Assembly: GCF_001310895.1 (NCBI RefSeq)
Contig: NZ_BAZS01000008.1
Location: 1 to 64,000 of the forward strand
DNA: 64,000 bases
Source: Virgibacillus halodenitrificans JCM 12304
GTDB lineage: Bacteria; Bacillota; Bacilli; Bacillales; Amphibacillaceae
Direction of reading: 5' to 3'
Every line of letters begins with the position of its first letter. Positions within the stretch are counted from its first letter, which is position 1. Of this stretch, positions 18,638-27,177 are shown piece after piece. The translations under genes were made by a program, and so were the position numbers. Below the pieces are notes generated by a model, which was not told where the DNA came from, did no database searches, and worked only from the letters and a program-made list of their open reading frames with translations.

Positions 18638-19027
18638 CTAGGTAATTAATGTTAATTCTTTATTGATATCATTATATAGGGTATATATAATTTTACTACT
18701 GTAACCAAAATCAATAGGAAGAAAGGACTCTGTTGTTACCGAAAAGTCAATTGCTGTATAGTATGGCCTAACCATAATCACTGTTGCTACAATAAAAGCA
18801 TTTCTTCCCTTTTTCACTTGTAAACTAATTTCTCCATGTTCCTTGGACATTGCGTGAACTTCGTAAACAGAGGATTTTTCAAAGAAATCAACAAGGTATT
18901 GAAACCCTTTGTCTTTAGTTATTTTATAATAATGTGTTTGAAGTGATGGATCCCAGTGATTTTCCCTTGTTTCTGCTTGATTACCAAAATATTTGTTAAC
19001 CTTCTGACGTAAGCCTATTTTTCTCAC
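18638..19027 (-). CDS. conserved hypothetical protein upstream of nrdR
   Basis: 129 aa, soluble, mixed alpha/beta by eye, with no recognised motif. It reads MRKIGLRQKVNKYFGNQ at the start and has an Ile/Val-rich strand region FIVATVIMVRPYY near residue 80. The only possible start is GTG at 19027, with a GAGGTG that overlaps it rather than standing apart, so initiation is uncertain. It lies ~35 bases before nrdR and may be co-transcribed. I do not recognise a function. Confidence 0.65.
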   Translation of the reverse strand: MRKIGLRQKVNKYFGNQAETRENHWDPSLQTHYYKITKDKGFQYLVDFFEKSSVYEVHAMSKEHGEISLQVKKGRNAFIVATVIMVRPYYTAIDFSVTTESFLPIDFGYSSKIIYTLYNDINKELTLIT

Positions 19028-19245
19028 CTCATTGGGATATCGATTTTTATGTATAGTATTACTATTTTATCATGATTTCGATAAATCCTCTATTAGAATA
19101 GAATGGAAAGTATCTAAAAAGAAGAAATTATACTTAAAATAATAGTTGCAGGATTAGAGGAGAAACTCGTGAAAGCTTAATATAAACTTTAAGGTTACAT
19201 TGTAATTTATCGTTTTTAAATGGTAATTTAAGACAAAAAAACAAA

Positions 19246-19277
19246 GGGTTGATGCTCCTATTTAGAACATTCAACCC
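19246..19277 (-). terminator. terminator after speD
   Basis: Minus-strand stem GGGTTGA...TCAACCC followed by TTTGTTTTTTTG, directly after the speD stop. Confidence 0.8.
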
Positions 19278-19284
19278 AGATTAT

Positions 19285-19665
19285 TTATAAAACTTTTTGA
19301 AATTGGTTTACTTTAATTGGTCCCATACCTCTAGGTATTTCAACTTTCTCACATGTATCCGATTCAAGTGCTTCTGCTATATATTCAGCTGCAACGTTAG
19401 GATCAATAATATCTCCACAAGTATACACATCAATACTTGCATATCCATGCTCCGGAAAGCTGTGAATGGTTAGGTGTGATTCAGAAATAATAACTACCCC
19501 ACTCACACCATGAGGAGCAAACTTATGAAACGCTACCTCACGTATTTCAGCCCCAGCTTTTAATGCTGCATTTACAAATATGCGTTCAATTAATCCCATA
19601 TCATTTAACTTTTCAATATTGCATCCCCATAGTTCTGCAATGACATGTCTTCCCATTGTATCCAT
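19285..19665 (-). CDS. speD: S-adenosylmethionine decarboxylase proenzyme
   Basis: 126 aa prokaryotic AdoMetDC that makes decarboxylated SAM, the aminopropyl donor for spermidine. The proenzyme cleaves itself before Ser63 in SESHLTIH to form the pyruvoyl group; His68 and Cys83 (YTCGD) are the usual catalytic residues. The ATG at 19665 gives the same length as B. subtilis SpeD and has AAAGGGGG upstream; a longer in-frame reading from 19713 is probably leader. A structured leader precedes the gene. No soluble spermidine synthase gene lies nearby; a membrane relative is at 59084-60634. Confidence 0.96.
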   Translation of the reverse strand: MDTMGRHVIAELWGCNIEKLNDMGLIERIFVNAALKAGAEIREVAFHKFAPHGVSGVVIISESHLTIHSFPEHGYASIDVYTCGDIIDPNVAAEYIAEALESDTCEKVEIPRGMGPIKVNQFQKVL

Positions 19666-19743
19666 AGGAATCCCCCTTTTATCAAATTTCTTCCTGCCAT
19701 TCACTCCTGCCACGGGGGAAAGTTAGTCCGATGAGGTCCTAAC
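19666..19743 (-). promoter_or_regulatory. structured 5' leader of speD with possible SD-sequestering pairing
   Basis: The minus-strand leader contains a GTTAG...CTAAC hairpin (19722-19743), then CCCCC (complement of 19714-19718). This can pair with the GGGGG of the speD ribosome-binding site (complement of 19672-19676), about 38 bases later. An AGGAGTGAATG in between could start a short overlapping reading frame. The element suggests translational control by an unknown signal. No known riboswitch class was recognised. Confidence 0.4.
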
Positions 19744-19831
19744 CCTTTAAGCAGAACTAATACTATTCAGGAAGTACAACGAAAAGTATAAACGGTTTTT
19801 CCCACATTTGCAATATATTTTTAATAATAAA

Positions 19832-19871
19832 GAGTATTGATCATGATAATAATTTATCATGATCAATACTC
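19832..19871 (-). terminator. perfect 18-bp hairpin after gapB
   Basis: GAGTATTGATCATGATAA and its exact complement around a 4-base loop, just after the gapB stop. The minus strand continues TTTATTATTA, a poor T tract, so it may act as a terminator or mRNA end stabiliser. Confidence 0.65.
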
Positions 19872-19887
19872 TCAATAAAGTAAATAT

Positions 19888-20919
19888 TTAAGAGATTTTA
19901 ACTTGTTTTTGGTGCAAATATGTTCCTACATATCTAGCTAAATCCACAACTCGTTTTGAATAACCCCATTCATTATCATACCAGGCTAAAACCTTTATTT
20001 TATTGTTTTCCATTACTATTGTAGACAAGCCATCTACAATTGCGGAAAATTCAGTTGTTGTGTAGTCAATAGAAACTAACGGCTCTTCAGTATATTTAAT
20101 AATTCCATTTAATTCACCTTGCGCTACATTTTTAAATACTTTATTCACTTCTTCAACTGATACAGCCTTTTCCACATCCACCACCAGATCTACAAGAGAA
20201 ACATTTGGCGTTGGTACTCGAAGTGCCATTCCATGTAATTTTCCATTTAAATGTGGCATTACTTCTCCAAGAGCTTTTGCAGCACCAGTTGATGTAGGAA
20301 TAATAGACTGTGTGCAGCCACGTGCACGACGTAAATCCTTATGAGGATTATCAATATTTTTTTGATCATTTGTAAAAGAGTGTACTGTTGTCATTAGCCC
20401 GTTTACAATTTTAAAATGATCATCAATTACTTTTGCTATAGGAGCCAAGCAATTGGTTGTACAAGAAGCATTTGAGATAACATCATCTTTATCCGGATGG
20501 TATGTTTCTTCGTTTACTCCCATCACAATTGTATTATCTACTTGCTTACCAGGTGCTGTAATAACAACTTTCTTCGCTCCGGCTTTTATGTGAAGGCCTG
20601 CTGTTTCCTTCGTTTTAAATTTACCAGTTGCTTCGATAACCACATCTATATTCAATTCTTCCCACGGAAGTTTTTCAGGTTCTCTAGAATTTACTATTTT
20701 AATTTGTTTTTGATTTATTTCCAGACCATTTTCAAGCGCTTTCACTTCACCTTGAAAAATCCCGTGGACACTGTCATATTTAATAAGATGGGCAAGCGTT
20801 TCCGGAGGATAGCTTGCGTTAATTGCAATAACCTCTAATTGATCATCATTAATCGCTTGACGAAATACCATTCTGCCAATACGGCCAAAACCATTAATAG
20901 CAATTCGAGTTTTATTCAT
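19888..20919 (-). CDS. gapB: glyceraldehyde-3-phosphate dehydrogenase, gluconeogenic (GapB type)
   Basis: 343 aa GAPDH. NAD(P)-binding INGFGRIGR at the start, catalytic ASCTTNCLAP (Cys ~152), and WYDNEWGYS at the C-terminus. The usual NAD-selecting Asp after the second beta strand is replaced (INASYPPETLAH), as in B. subtilis GapB, fitting NADP use and an anabolic, gluconeogenic role. The speD-gapB-coaE order supports the assignment. In B. subtilis gapB is repressed by CcpN during glycolysis; no CcpN site was defined here. Confidence 0.95.
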   Translation of the reverse strand: MNKTRIAINGFGRIGRMVFRQAINDDQLEVIAINASYPPETLAHLIKYDSVHGIFQGEVKALENGLEINQKQIKIVNSREPEKLPWEELNIDVVIEATGKFKTKETAGLHIKAGAKKVVITAPGKQVDNTIVMGVNEETYHPDKDDVISNASCTTNCLAPIAKVIDDHFKIVNGLMTTVHSFTNDQKNIDNPHKDLRRARGCTQSIIPTSTGAAKALGEVMPHLNGKLHGMALRVPTPNVSLVDLVVDVEKAVSVEEVNKVFKNVAQGELNGIIKYTEEPLVSIDYTTTEFSAIVDGLSTIVMENNKIKVLAWYDNEWGYSKRVVDLARYVGTYLHQKQVKIS

Positions 20920-20967
20920 TTAAGGTCCTCCTATATGTGTTACACTTATTTGTCTTTTATATTAATT

Positions 20968-20996
20968 AGTATAACATATTAAAGTTTAAATGTGAC
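20968..20996 (-). promoter_or_regulatory. probable promoter of gapB
   Basis: GTCACA, 17 bases, TATACT on the minus strand, ~48 bases before the gapB ATG, which has an AGGAGG site. Confidence 0.55.
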
Positions 20997-21201
20997 CTTT
21001 AATTTTGCTTTTAATACATGTTTAAGTATTCATATAATTTCGTTAAATATTGACACTTTTTTGTGAAGAACAAGCAAAAATGTATGTAATACAAATGTTG
21101 AAGTATAAGTTTTCTCCCATAATTTCACTTTCTTCGCATTAGGAGAAAACTTCGAAGTAACTTTATTGATGAAAAGCTCAGTAAAATATTTGAGGAGAAG
21201 T

Positions 21202-21372
21202 GCCCCATTGATTTCCGTTTCAGGCGGACGCTTTCACACCTCCGGGTACAAGCGCGACATCTGTTCGTAACCTCACAGTGTCTTCTTTGCCGCCCGGCAT
21301 GGCCTCAGCCGCTTTCTCCGAGGAAGCTGAAGCGTTGCCCACGGAAAGCGAAGTGTATTTTCCGAAGTACTA
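21202..21372. repeat. GC-rich palindromic intergenic repeat (MITE/REP-like)
   Basis: ~170 bases at about 57% GC within a ~30% GC spacer. The ends carry TTTCCGT reading inward on opposite strands (left GATTTCCGTTTCAGGCGGAC, right complement of ACGGAAAGC). Internal small palindromes include TGCCGCCCGGCA and GCTT...AAGC. It has no reading frame of note. From memory, similar TTTCCG...GGCGG intergenic repeats are scattered in Bacillaceae genomes. It is the main content of the 540-base gapB-coaE gap; the rest (20997-21201, 21373-21434) shows nothing else. Confidence 0.6.
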
Positions 21373-21434
21373 CCAAGTTACGTTGTAGTTTATCCATTTT
21401 ACGTATTACTGTAAAACTCTATATTTTCGACCAC

Positions 21435-21463
21435 AAAAAAAGCCGGGAAATCCCGACTTTTTT
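21435..21463 (-). terminator. terminator after coaE
   Basis: Minus-strand stem AAAAAGTCGGGA/TCCCGGCTTTTTTT with a 2-3 base loop, overlapping the end of coaE. Confidence 0.9.
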
Positions 21464-22061
21464 AAATGACTTCCCAGCTTTTTAAAAGTTTCTCCAATTG
21501 TTCGTATGTTTCAAATTTCGACCCGTTATTATCTATAACAGCATCTGCTAATGCTGCTTTTTCTTTAACAGGCATTTGCGACCGAATACGCTGTAAGGCT
21601 TCTTCTGCAGAATAGTTATCTCTTTCCATTAATCGCTTAAGCTGTATCTCTTCGTCTACATATACAACAACTGTTTTATCAACAAAATGAGTTAATTTAC
21701 TCTCAAATAAAAGTGGGATGTCTAAAACTACACATTTAGAACCAGCTTGTAAAAAGCCATCTCTTCTCTGAACCATTTTCTCACGAACAGCTGGATGGAC
21801 AATACTATTCAACTTATTCCTTTTATTTTCATCAGCAAAAATGAGAGCACCTAATTTTTTTCTATCTAGAGATTTATCCTCTCTTAGAATGTCTTTTCCA
21901 AACGTATCAATGATTTGCTCGTAAGCTTTTTCACCAGGCTTAACGACTTCTCTAGATAGCTTGTCCGCATCAACTACAGGAATATTATAATCATCGAACA
22001 TAAGAGAAACAGTACTCTTTCCACTTGCGATACTTCCTGTTAAACCTATCGTAAGAGCCAT
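21462..22061 (-). CDS. coaE: dephospho-CoA kinase
   Basis: 199 aa P-loop kinase catalysing the last step of coenzyme A synthesis. Walker A GSIASGKST (~residues 8-16), DADKLSREVV (~32), a lid region with RLMERDNYS, and the terminal domain ending ADAVIDNNG. The ATG at 22061 is chosen because AGGAGGTGGG lies 7-9 bases upstream and the protein then begins MALTIGLTGSI, the family N-terminus; longer readings run back into mutM. It follows mutM closely; the ytaF gene present between them in B. subtilis is missing here. Confidence 0.96.
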   Translation of the reverse strand: MALTIGLTGSIASGKSTVSLMFDDYNIPVVDADKLSREVVKPGEKAYEQIIDTFGKDILREDKSLDRKKLGALIFADENKRNKLNSIVHPAVREKMVQRRDGFLQAGSKCVVLDIPLLFESKLTHFVDKTVVVYVDEEIQLKRLMERDNYSAEEALQRIRSQMPVKEKAALADAVIDNNGSKFETYEQLEKLLKSWEVI

Positions 22062-22075
22062 CTCCATCCCACCTC

Positions 22076-22903
22076 CTAATTTTTTTGACATGTAGGGCAA
22101 ATGTGTGTGCCTCTGCCGCCTACTTTCATTTTCACAATTGGCTTGCCACATGTTTTACATGGTTTATTTTCCTGCCCGTATACAAAGAGCTCTTGTTGAA
22201 ACATCCCCATCTGCCCCTGCCCATTTACATAGGAACGAATTGTTGTACCACCTAGTTTAACAGCTCCTGCGAGCGTATAAATTGCAGCTTCCTGTATCGC
22301 CTTTATTTCTTTCTTGGTTAACTTACTTGAACGCTTTAAAGGATGAATACCTGCTTTAAATAATGTTTCATCCACATAAATATTACCCAAACCAGCGAGT
22401 ATTGACTGATCCAGCAATGCTGCTTTTATCGTTCGATCAGTCTTTTTCAGCTTGGAATAAAAGTAGTCAAACGTAAAAGCATCTTCAAATGGGTCAGGGC
22501 CCAATTGGTTTAGCGGTTTCTCATTTAATTCTTCTCCAATAGGATACACATGCATTGTGCCGAATTTACGCACATCATTATATCTCAGCTCGTCACCATC
22601 CTCAAAACAAAAGACAACGTGTGTGTGCTTTTTTACTGGCTCAATCGGTTTGTTTACACTATATTTTCCTTCCATTCTTAAATGGGAAACTAAATAGTAA
22701 TCATCCAATTGAAATAATAGAAACTTCCCTTTTCTTTTTATATCACGAATGGTCTGACCAGAGAGAATATGCTTAAACTCCTCTACATCATCTGGCTGCT
22801 TAATAATTTTGGGCCAATATACCTTTACTTTCTCAATCTTTTTATTTAGTACTAAGTTTTTTAGTGTTTTTCTAATTGTTTCAACTTCTGGCAACTCAGG
22901 CAT
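22076..22903 (-). CDS. mutM: formamidopyrimidine-DNA glycosylase (Fpg)
   Basis: 275 aa DNA repair enzyme that excises 8-oxoguanine and other oxidised purines and cuts the backbone. The N-terminal catalytic Pro2 and Glu3 are present (MPELPEVETI), the central helix-two-turn-helix has LLDQSILAGLGNIYVDE, and the C-terminal zinc finger is CKTCGKPIVKMKVGGRGTHICPTC-like (two CxxC pairs). AGGAGAAAAG precedes the ATG. Immediately downstream of polA, in a replication/repair operon polA-mutM-coaE. Confidence 0.97.
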   Translation of the reverse strand: MPELPEVETIRKTLKNLVLNKKIEKVKVYWPKIIKQPDDVEEFKHILSGQTIRDIKRKGKFLLFQLDDYYLVSHLRMEGKYSVNKPIEPVKKHTHVVFCFEDGDELRYNDVRKFGTMHVYPIGEELNEKPLNQLGPDPFEDAFTFDYFYSKLKKTDRTIKAALLDQSILAGLGNIYVDETLFKAGIHPLKRSSKLTKKEIKAIQEAAIYTLAGAVKLGGTTIRSYVNGQGQMGMFQQELFVYGQENKPCKTCGKPIVKMKVGGRGTHICPTCQKN

Positions 22904-22917
22904 CTTAACTTTTCTCC

Positions 22918-25557
22918 TTACTTAGCATCGAACCAGCTATTACCGTAGGCATAATCTACTTTTAATGGTACAACTAAATCTACAGTATTTTCCATAATTG
23001 CAGGTACTATTTCTTTTAATTGTTCTAATTCTTCTTTTGGTGCTTCTATAATTAACTCATCATGAACTTGAAGTAGCATTCTAGCTTCCAAATCAGATTC
23101 CTTCAATTTTCCATCTAAATCTATCATCGCTTTTTTTATGATATCCGCAGCACTCCCCTGTATCGGAGTGTTCATTGCAGTCCGTTCTGCAAAGCTTCTT
23201 AAATTAAAGTTTCTACTCGTAATTTCAGGTAGATATCTTCTTCGATTCATTAATGTTGTTACAAACCCTTTTTGCTTAGCTTCGGAAATAATTTCATCCA
23301 TATATTGTTTCACACCAGGGTAACTTTCAAAATAGCGTTCAATAAATTGCTTTGCCTCTTTACGGGTTATCCCCAAACTTTGAGAAAGTCCATAATCACT
23401 AATACCGTATACAATTCCAAAATTGACTGCTTTTGCGTGTCGTCTCATGTTTGAGGTTACTTCTTCCTTTTTTACATGAAATACGTCCATCGCTGTCTGT
23501 GTATGAATATCCAGATTATTATTAAAAGCGTCAATCAATTTTTCATCCTCAGCAATATGGGCTAAAACGCGAAGTTCAATTTGTGAGTAATCGGCAGCAA
23601 ACATAATCCAATTTTCCTTGGCTGGTACAAACGCTTGTCTAATTTTCCTGCCTTCTTCCAGGCGTATCGGAATATTTTGCAGATTAGGCTCAATCGAACT
23701 CAATCTGCCTGTCTGTGTCAATGCTTGATTAAACCTCGTATGGATCTTGTGTGTTTGTTTGTCCGTAACTTTCATTAATCCCTCAATATACGTGGATTGA
23801 AGCTTGCCTAGTTGTCTATATAACAAAAGCTTTGGAATAATTTCATGCTCTTCTTCCAATTGCTCCAATACATCTGCAGCTGTTGAATAACCTGTCTTTG
23901 TCTTTTTGATCACAGGTAGCTTTAGTTTTTCAAATAAAATTGGTCCAAGCTGCTTAGGGGAATTTAAATTAAAGTTTTCACCGGCCAATTCATAGACTTC
24001 CTTCTCTAGATCAGTTAAACGTTGTTTTAAATTTGTTCCCATTTCTTCTAATTTTTCTATATCCACATGGACCCCTCTGTGTTCCATTTCGCCAAGAATC
24101 AAAGCGAGGGGCATTTCAAGTTCCTTACATAATTCATATTGCTGATTGTCTTTCAGTTGTTCGTCCATCTTTTCTTTTAATGCAAATAAGGCATTTGTTT
24201 TTCTAACAATATGCTCAGCTAAGATTGCCTGCTCAGGTACTTTCCTTTTCGCACCCTTTCCATAAATCTCTTCGTCGAAGAATACATCTTTTTTACCCAT
24301 CCGATGGGCAATTGCCGGTATTTCATGATTATTTTCCGACGGGTTTAATAAATAGGAAGTTAAAAGCATATCAAACTTAATTCCCTTGATGTGGATGTTC
24401 TGTCTTAATAACGCCACCAATGTTTGTTTCGCGTCGAAGACATATTTTTCTTGCTGATGATTTTCTGCCCACTCTTTAAAGAAAGAAGACGTAAGCATTG
24501 ACTCTACAGACAGAAAGTATGAACCTTGTTCATTCGTAATTCCAATTCCTTCAATATCTGCCTGATGATAGTTATCACCAAGCATCTCAACAACCAATGC
24601 TTCTTCTCCTGTTATCATTTCCGGAGTAAGGTCATCTATAATTTGGTAGTCAATATCTTTAAGAACCTCTTTTTCCTTTTCTTCCTCGTCGTCTAAGCCT
24701 CCTACCTTATCTAAGAGTGAATTGAATCCAAGGTCTTTAAAAATTTCACTAACCTTACTTGCCTCATATCCTTCATAATCGATATTTTCAAGTGAAATAT
24801 CTATCGGTGAACTGCAATTAATAGTAACGAGTTCTTTACTCATAAATGCATCTTCTTTATGGTTAACCAATTTTTCTTTCAGTTTCTTACCACTTATCTC
24901 ATCAACATGATCATAGACCTTTTCCAAGGTTTCAAACTGCTTAAGTAATTTTGTTGCCGTCTTTTGTCCCACTCCCGGCACACCGGGAATATTATCCGAG
25001 CTATCCCCCATCAATGCCTTTAAATCTATAATTTGCTCTTGAGTAATCTCCATTTTTTCTTTTAAGAAAGCAGGTGTATAGCTTTCCACATCACTAATAC
25101 CTTTTTTCGTAAGGTTGACGGTTACCTTATCAGAAACTAGTTGTAACAAATCTTTATCACCCGAGATTACGGTAACATTCCAATTTTCCTTTTTAGCTTC
25201 TTGTGATAGTGTGCCAATAATGTCATCAGCTTCATAGTTCGGCAATTCATAATGGGAAATTTGAAAAGCATCCAGGACTTCTTTTAACAAAGGAAATTGC
25301 TCTGATAATTCTGGTGGAGTCTTTTGTCTACCACCTTTATACTCTTTGTAGGTTGCATGACGGAAGGTTGTCTTTCCAGCATCAAAAGCGACGAGCATAT
25401 GTGTGGGCTTTTCTTCCTCTAAAATTCGAAGTAGCATTGTAGTAAAACCATAAACTGCGTTTGTATAAACACCTTTATCGTTATTTAATAATGGCAATGC
25501 AAAAAAGGAGCGATAGATAATACTATTGCCATCAATAAGAACTAGTTTATTCGCCAT
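22918..25557 (-). CDS. polA: DNA polymerase I
   Basis: 879 aa, same size as B. subtilis PolA. Residues ~1-290 form the 5'-3' exonuclease (LIDGNSIIYRSFFALP, YEADDIIGTL, GDSSDNIPGVPGVG). The central ~300-480 is a 3'-5' exonuclease fold that appears to lack the usual acidic catalytic residues. The rest is the polymerase, with AADYSQIELRVLAH (motif A), RHAKAVNFGIVYGIS (motif B) and LLQVHDELIIE (motif C). It fills repair gaps and removes Okazaki primers. Good GGAGGG ribosome site. Confidence 0.97.
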   Translation of the reverse strand: MANKLVLIDGNSIIYRSFFALPLLNNDKGVYTNAVYGFTTMLLRILEEEKPTHMLVAFDAGKTTFRHATYKEYKGGRQKTPPELSEQFPLLKEVLDAFQISHYELPNYEADDIIGTLSQEAKKENWNVTVISGDKDLLQLVSDKVTVNLTKKGISDVESYTPAFLKEKMEITQEQIIDLKALMGDSSDNIPGVPGVGQKTATKLLKQFETLEKVYDHVDEISGKKLKEKLVNHKEDAFMSKELVTINCSSPIDISLENIDYEGYEASKVSEIFKDLGFNSLLDKVGGLDDEEEKEKEVLKDIDYQIIDDLTPEMITGEEALVVEMLGDNYHQADIEGIGITNEQGSYFLSVESMLTSSFFKEWAENHQQEKYVFDAKQTLVALLRQNIHIKGIKFDMLLTSYLLNPSENNHEIPAIAHRMGKKDVFFDEEIYGKGAKRKVPEQAILAEHIVRKTNALFALKEKMDEQLKDNQQYELCKELEMPLALILGEMEHRGVHVDIEKLEEMGTNLKQRLTDLEKEVYELAGENFNLNSPKQLGPILFEKLKLPVIKKTKTGYSTAADVLEQLEEEHEIIPKLLLYRQLGKLQSTYIEGLMKVTDKQTHKIHTRFNQALTQTGRLSSIEPNLQNIPIRLEEGRKIRQAFVPAKENWIMFAADYSQIELRVLAHIAEDEKLIDAFNNNLDIHTQTAMDVFHVKKEEVTSNMRRHAKAVNFGIVYGISDYGLSQSLGITRKEAKQFIERYFESYPGVKQYMDEIISEAKQKGFVTTLMNRRRYLPEITSRNFNLRSFAERTAMNTPIQGSAADIIKKAMIDLDGKLKESDLEARMLLQVHDELIIEAPKEELEQLKEIVPAIMENTVDLVVPLKVDYAYGNSWFDAK

Positions 25558-25772
25558 AAGCGTTTCCCTCCATCAATAATCTTTGTCTTTATTTTATCAT
25601 TATGGAGGGATAAAAGAAAAAATAATAACGCATTCCACTAATAGCCTAAAAAGCGCGGTAAATAAATACAAAAGTGGTCCTTCTTACTAGTGTTTTTTCA
25701 GAATAAGCCTTATACAGTCCTGCAAAATTGTTTTTGAGTTTACTATTCGGAAATTACCATAATGCTTGAACT

Positions 25773-25802
25773 AAAAAACATCCTCCAAGGAGGATGTTTT
25801 TT
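25773..25802 (-). terminator. terminator after phoR
   Basis: Perfect stem AAAAAACATCCTCC/GGAGGATGTTTTTT with a 2-base centre, touching the phoR stop codon. The spacer between it and polA (25558-25772) shows nothing else. Confidence 0.9.
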
Positions 25803-27177
25803 ACAAAGGATTATCTTGTGGTAGAAATACTGTTATTGTTGTTCCAGTATCCTGTTCACTTTCTATTTTTATATCTCCATGATGCACTTCCACGATATGT
25901 TTTACTATGGCTAACCCCAATCCAGTGCCACCAGTATTCCTGCTTCTCGCTTTGTCCACCCGATAAAATCTCTCAAATATTCTCGGGAGAGCTTCTTGCT
26001 CAATTCCTATACCTGTATCTTTAACTTGGATGTAAAATTGTTCTTCTTTTGAACCAATGGAAAGACTTACATTGCCACCCTTAGGTGTATAGTTAAAAGC
26101 ATTATCCAAGAGATTAATAATTACTTGCTTTACTCTTTCCTTGTCAGCCTCAAAAGTATTTACTTCTTGAATGTTTAAAGCTAAATGAATTCCTTTTTCT
26201 TGAGCTTGATGTTTAATTAATGGCGAGATATCTTCCATAAGTTGTTCAGCATCTATTTCTTCAAGATCTAATTTAAAATCTTCTTTTTCAAGTTTTGATA
26301 AGATTAATAAATCTTCTATTAGCAACTGCAAGCGATGACTTTCATTATAAATAATAGACAGAAACTCATTATGCGTATCTCCGTCTGTCAACGGTGTTTC
26401 CATTAAAGTTTCAGCAAACCCTTTAATAGAAGTAATAGGAGTTTTTAACTCATGAGAGACATTAGCCACAAAATCCTTACGCATGAGTTCAAGCTTTTTC
26501 ATCTCTGTAATATCATAGATAACCAGAACTGCACCTTTAAGCATATTGCGTTCATTAAAAATAGGTGCACCAACAATTTCTAAATAAAACTTATCTTTAT
26601 TCTTGTAATTGGTGAAGGCATATTTTATGTTTTTTTCATATAAAAAAGCTTTTTGTACCGCTTCATGGATAACTTCATTTTCCAGAACATCATAATATAA
26701 GTATCCACGGTAATCTTTTGGTGTACCTCCAAACATATCTATGATCTTTCGGTTCACCAGATGAATATAGCCTTTTGAATCGATTAATATCAATCCACTT
26801 TCGGTATTGTCAATGACAGTGGATAATTGTTCTGATTGCATTTGCTCCTGTATGGACAGTTCACTTAGATTTCTGGCCAAAGCATTAATTCTTTTGCTTA
26901 GCTGACCGATTGTATCATTTACCGGATGGTGGAATCTCGCTCTGTAATTACCCTTTACAATCTCATCAACTGTTTTTGTTGCCTTCTTAATGGGCTTCAT
27001 ATATTTATCATAGAAATGTAGCAAAAATAACAGAAATATAATAAATTCGATCAATAAAACCGCTATTAGTATAAAGAAGTTTTCGATAACCTGTGATAGA
27101 ACAAAACCGGTAGTCGTTATCACTAACAGTATTCCAATCACATAGGAGATAAGCGGTTTTGAAAACAAAGCTCTCAT
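25801..27177 (-). CDS. phoR: phosphate sensor histidine kinase PhoR lacking an extracytoplasmic domain
   Basis: 458 aa, about 120 residues shorter than B. subtilis PhoR from memory. Two transmembrane helices (~11-28 and ~33-55) are separated by only a few residues, so the external PAS/PDC-like domain found in the B. subtilis protein is absent. Then come HAMP (KPIKKATKTVDEIVKGNYRA), PAS (TVIDNTESGLILIDSKGYIH), HisKA with VSHELKTPITS, and HATPase with GTGLGLAIV. The gene overlaps phoP by 4 bases (ATGA). Phosphate control via the intracellular PAS or a Pst/PhoU partner is inferred, not shown. Confidence 0.92.
   Translation of the reverse strand: MRALFSKPLISYVIGILLVITTTGFVLSQVIENFFILIAVLLIEFIIFLLFLLHFYDKYMKPIKKATKTVDEIVKGNYRARFHHPVNDTIGQLSKRINALARNLSELSIQEQMQSEQLSTVIDNTESGLILIDSKGYIHLVNRKIIDMFGGTPKDYRGYLYYDVLENEVIHEAVQKAFLYEKNIKYAFTNYKNKDKFYLEIVGAPIFNERNMLKGAVLVIYDITEMKKLELMRKDFVANVSHELKTPITSIKGFAETLMETPLTDGDTHNEFLSIIYNESHRLQLLIEDLLILSKLEKEDFKLDLEEIDAEQLMEDISPLIKHQAQEKGIHLALNIQEVNTFEADKERVKQVIINLLDNAFNYTPKGGNVSLSIGSKEEQFYIQVKDTGIGIEQEALPRIFERFYRVDKARSRNTGGTGLGLAIVKHIVEVHHGDIKIESEQDTGTTITVFLPQDNPL

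Noticed and set aside
19666-19713. SpeD N-terminal extension ([16 protein letters not shown])
   Set aside because: The conserved protein begins at MDTMGRHV with its own ribosome site; the extension looks like leader RNA.
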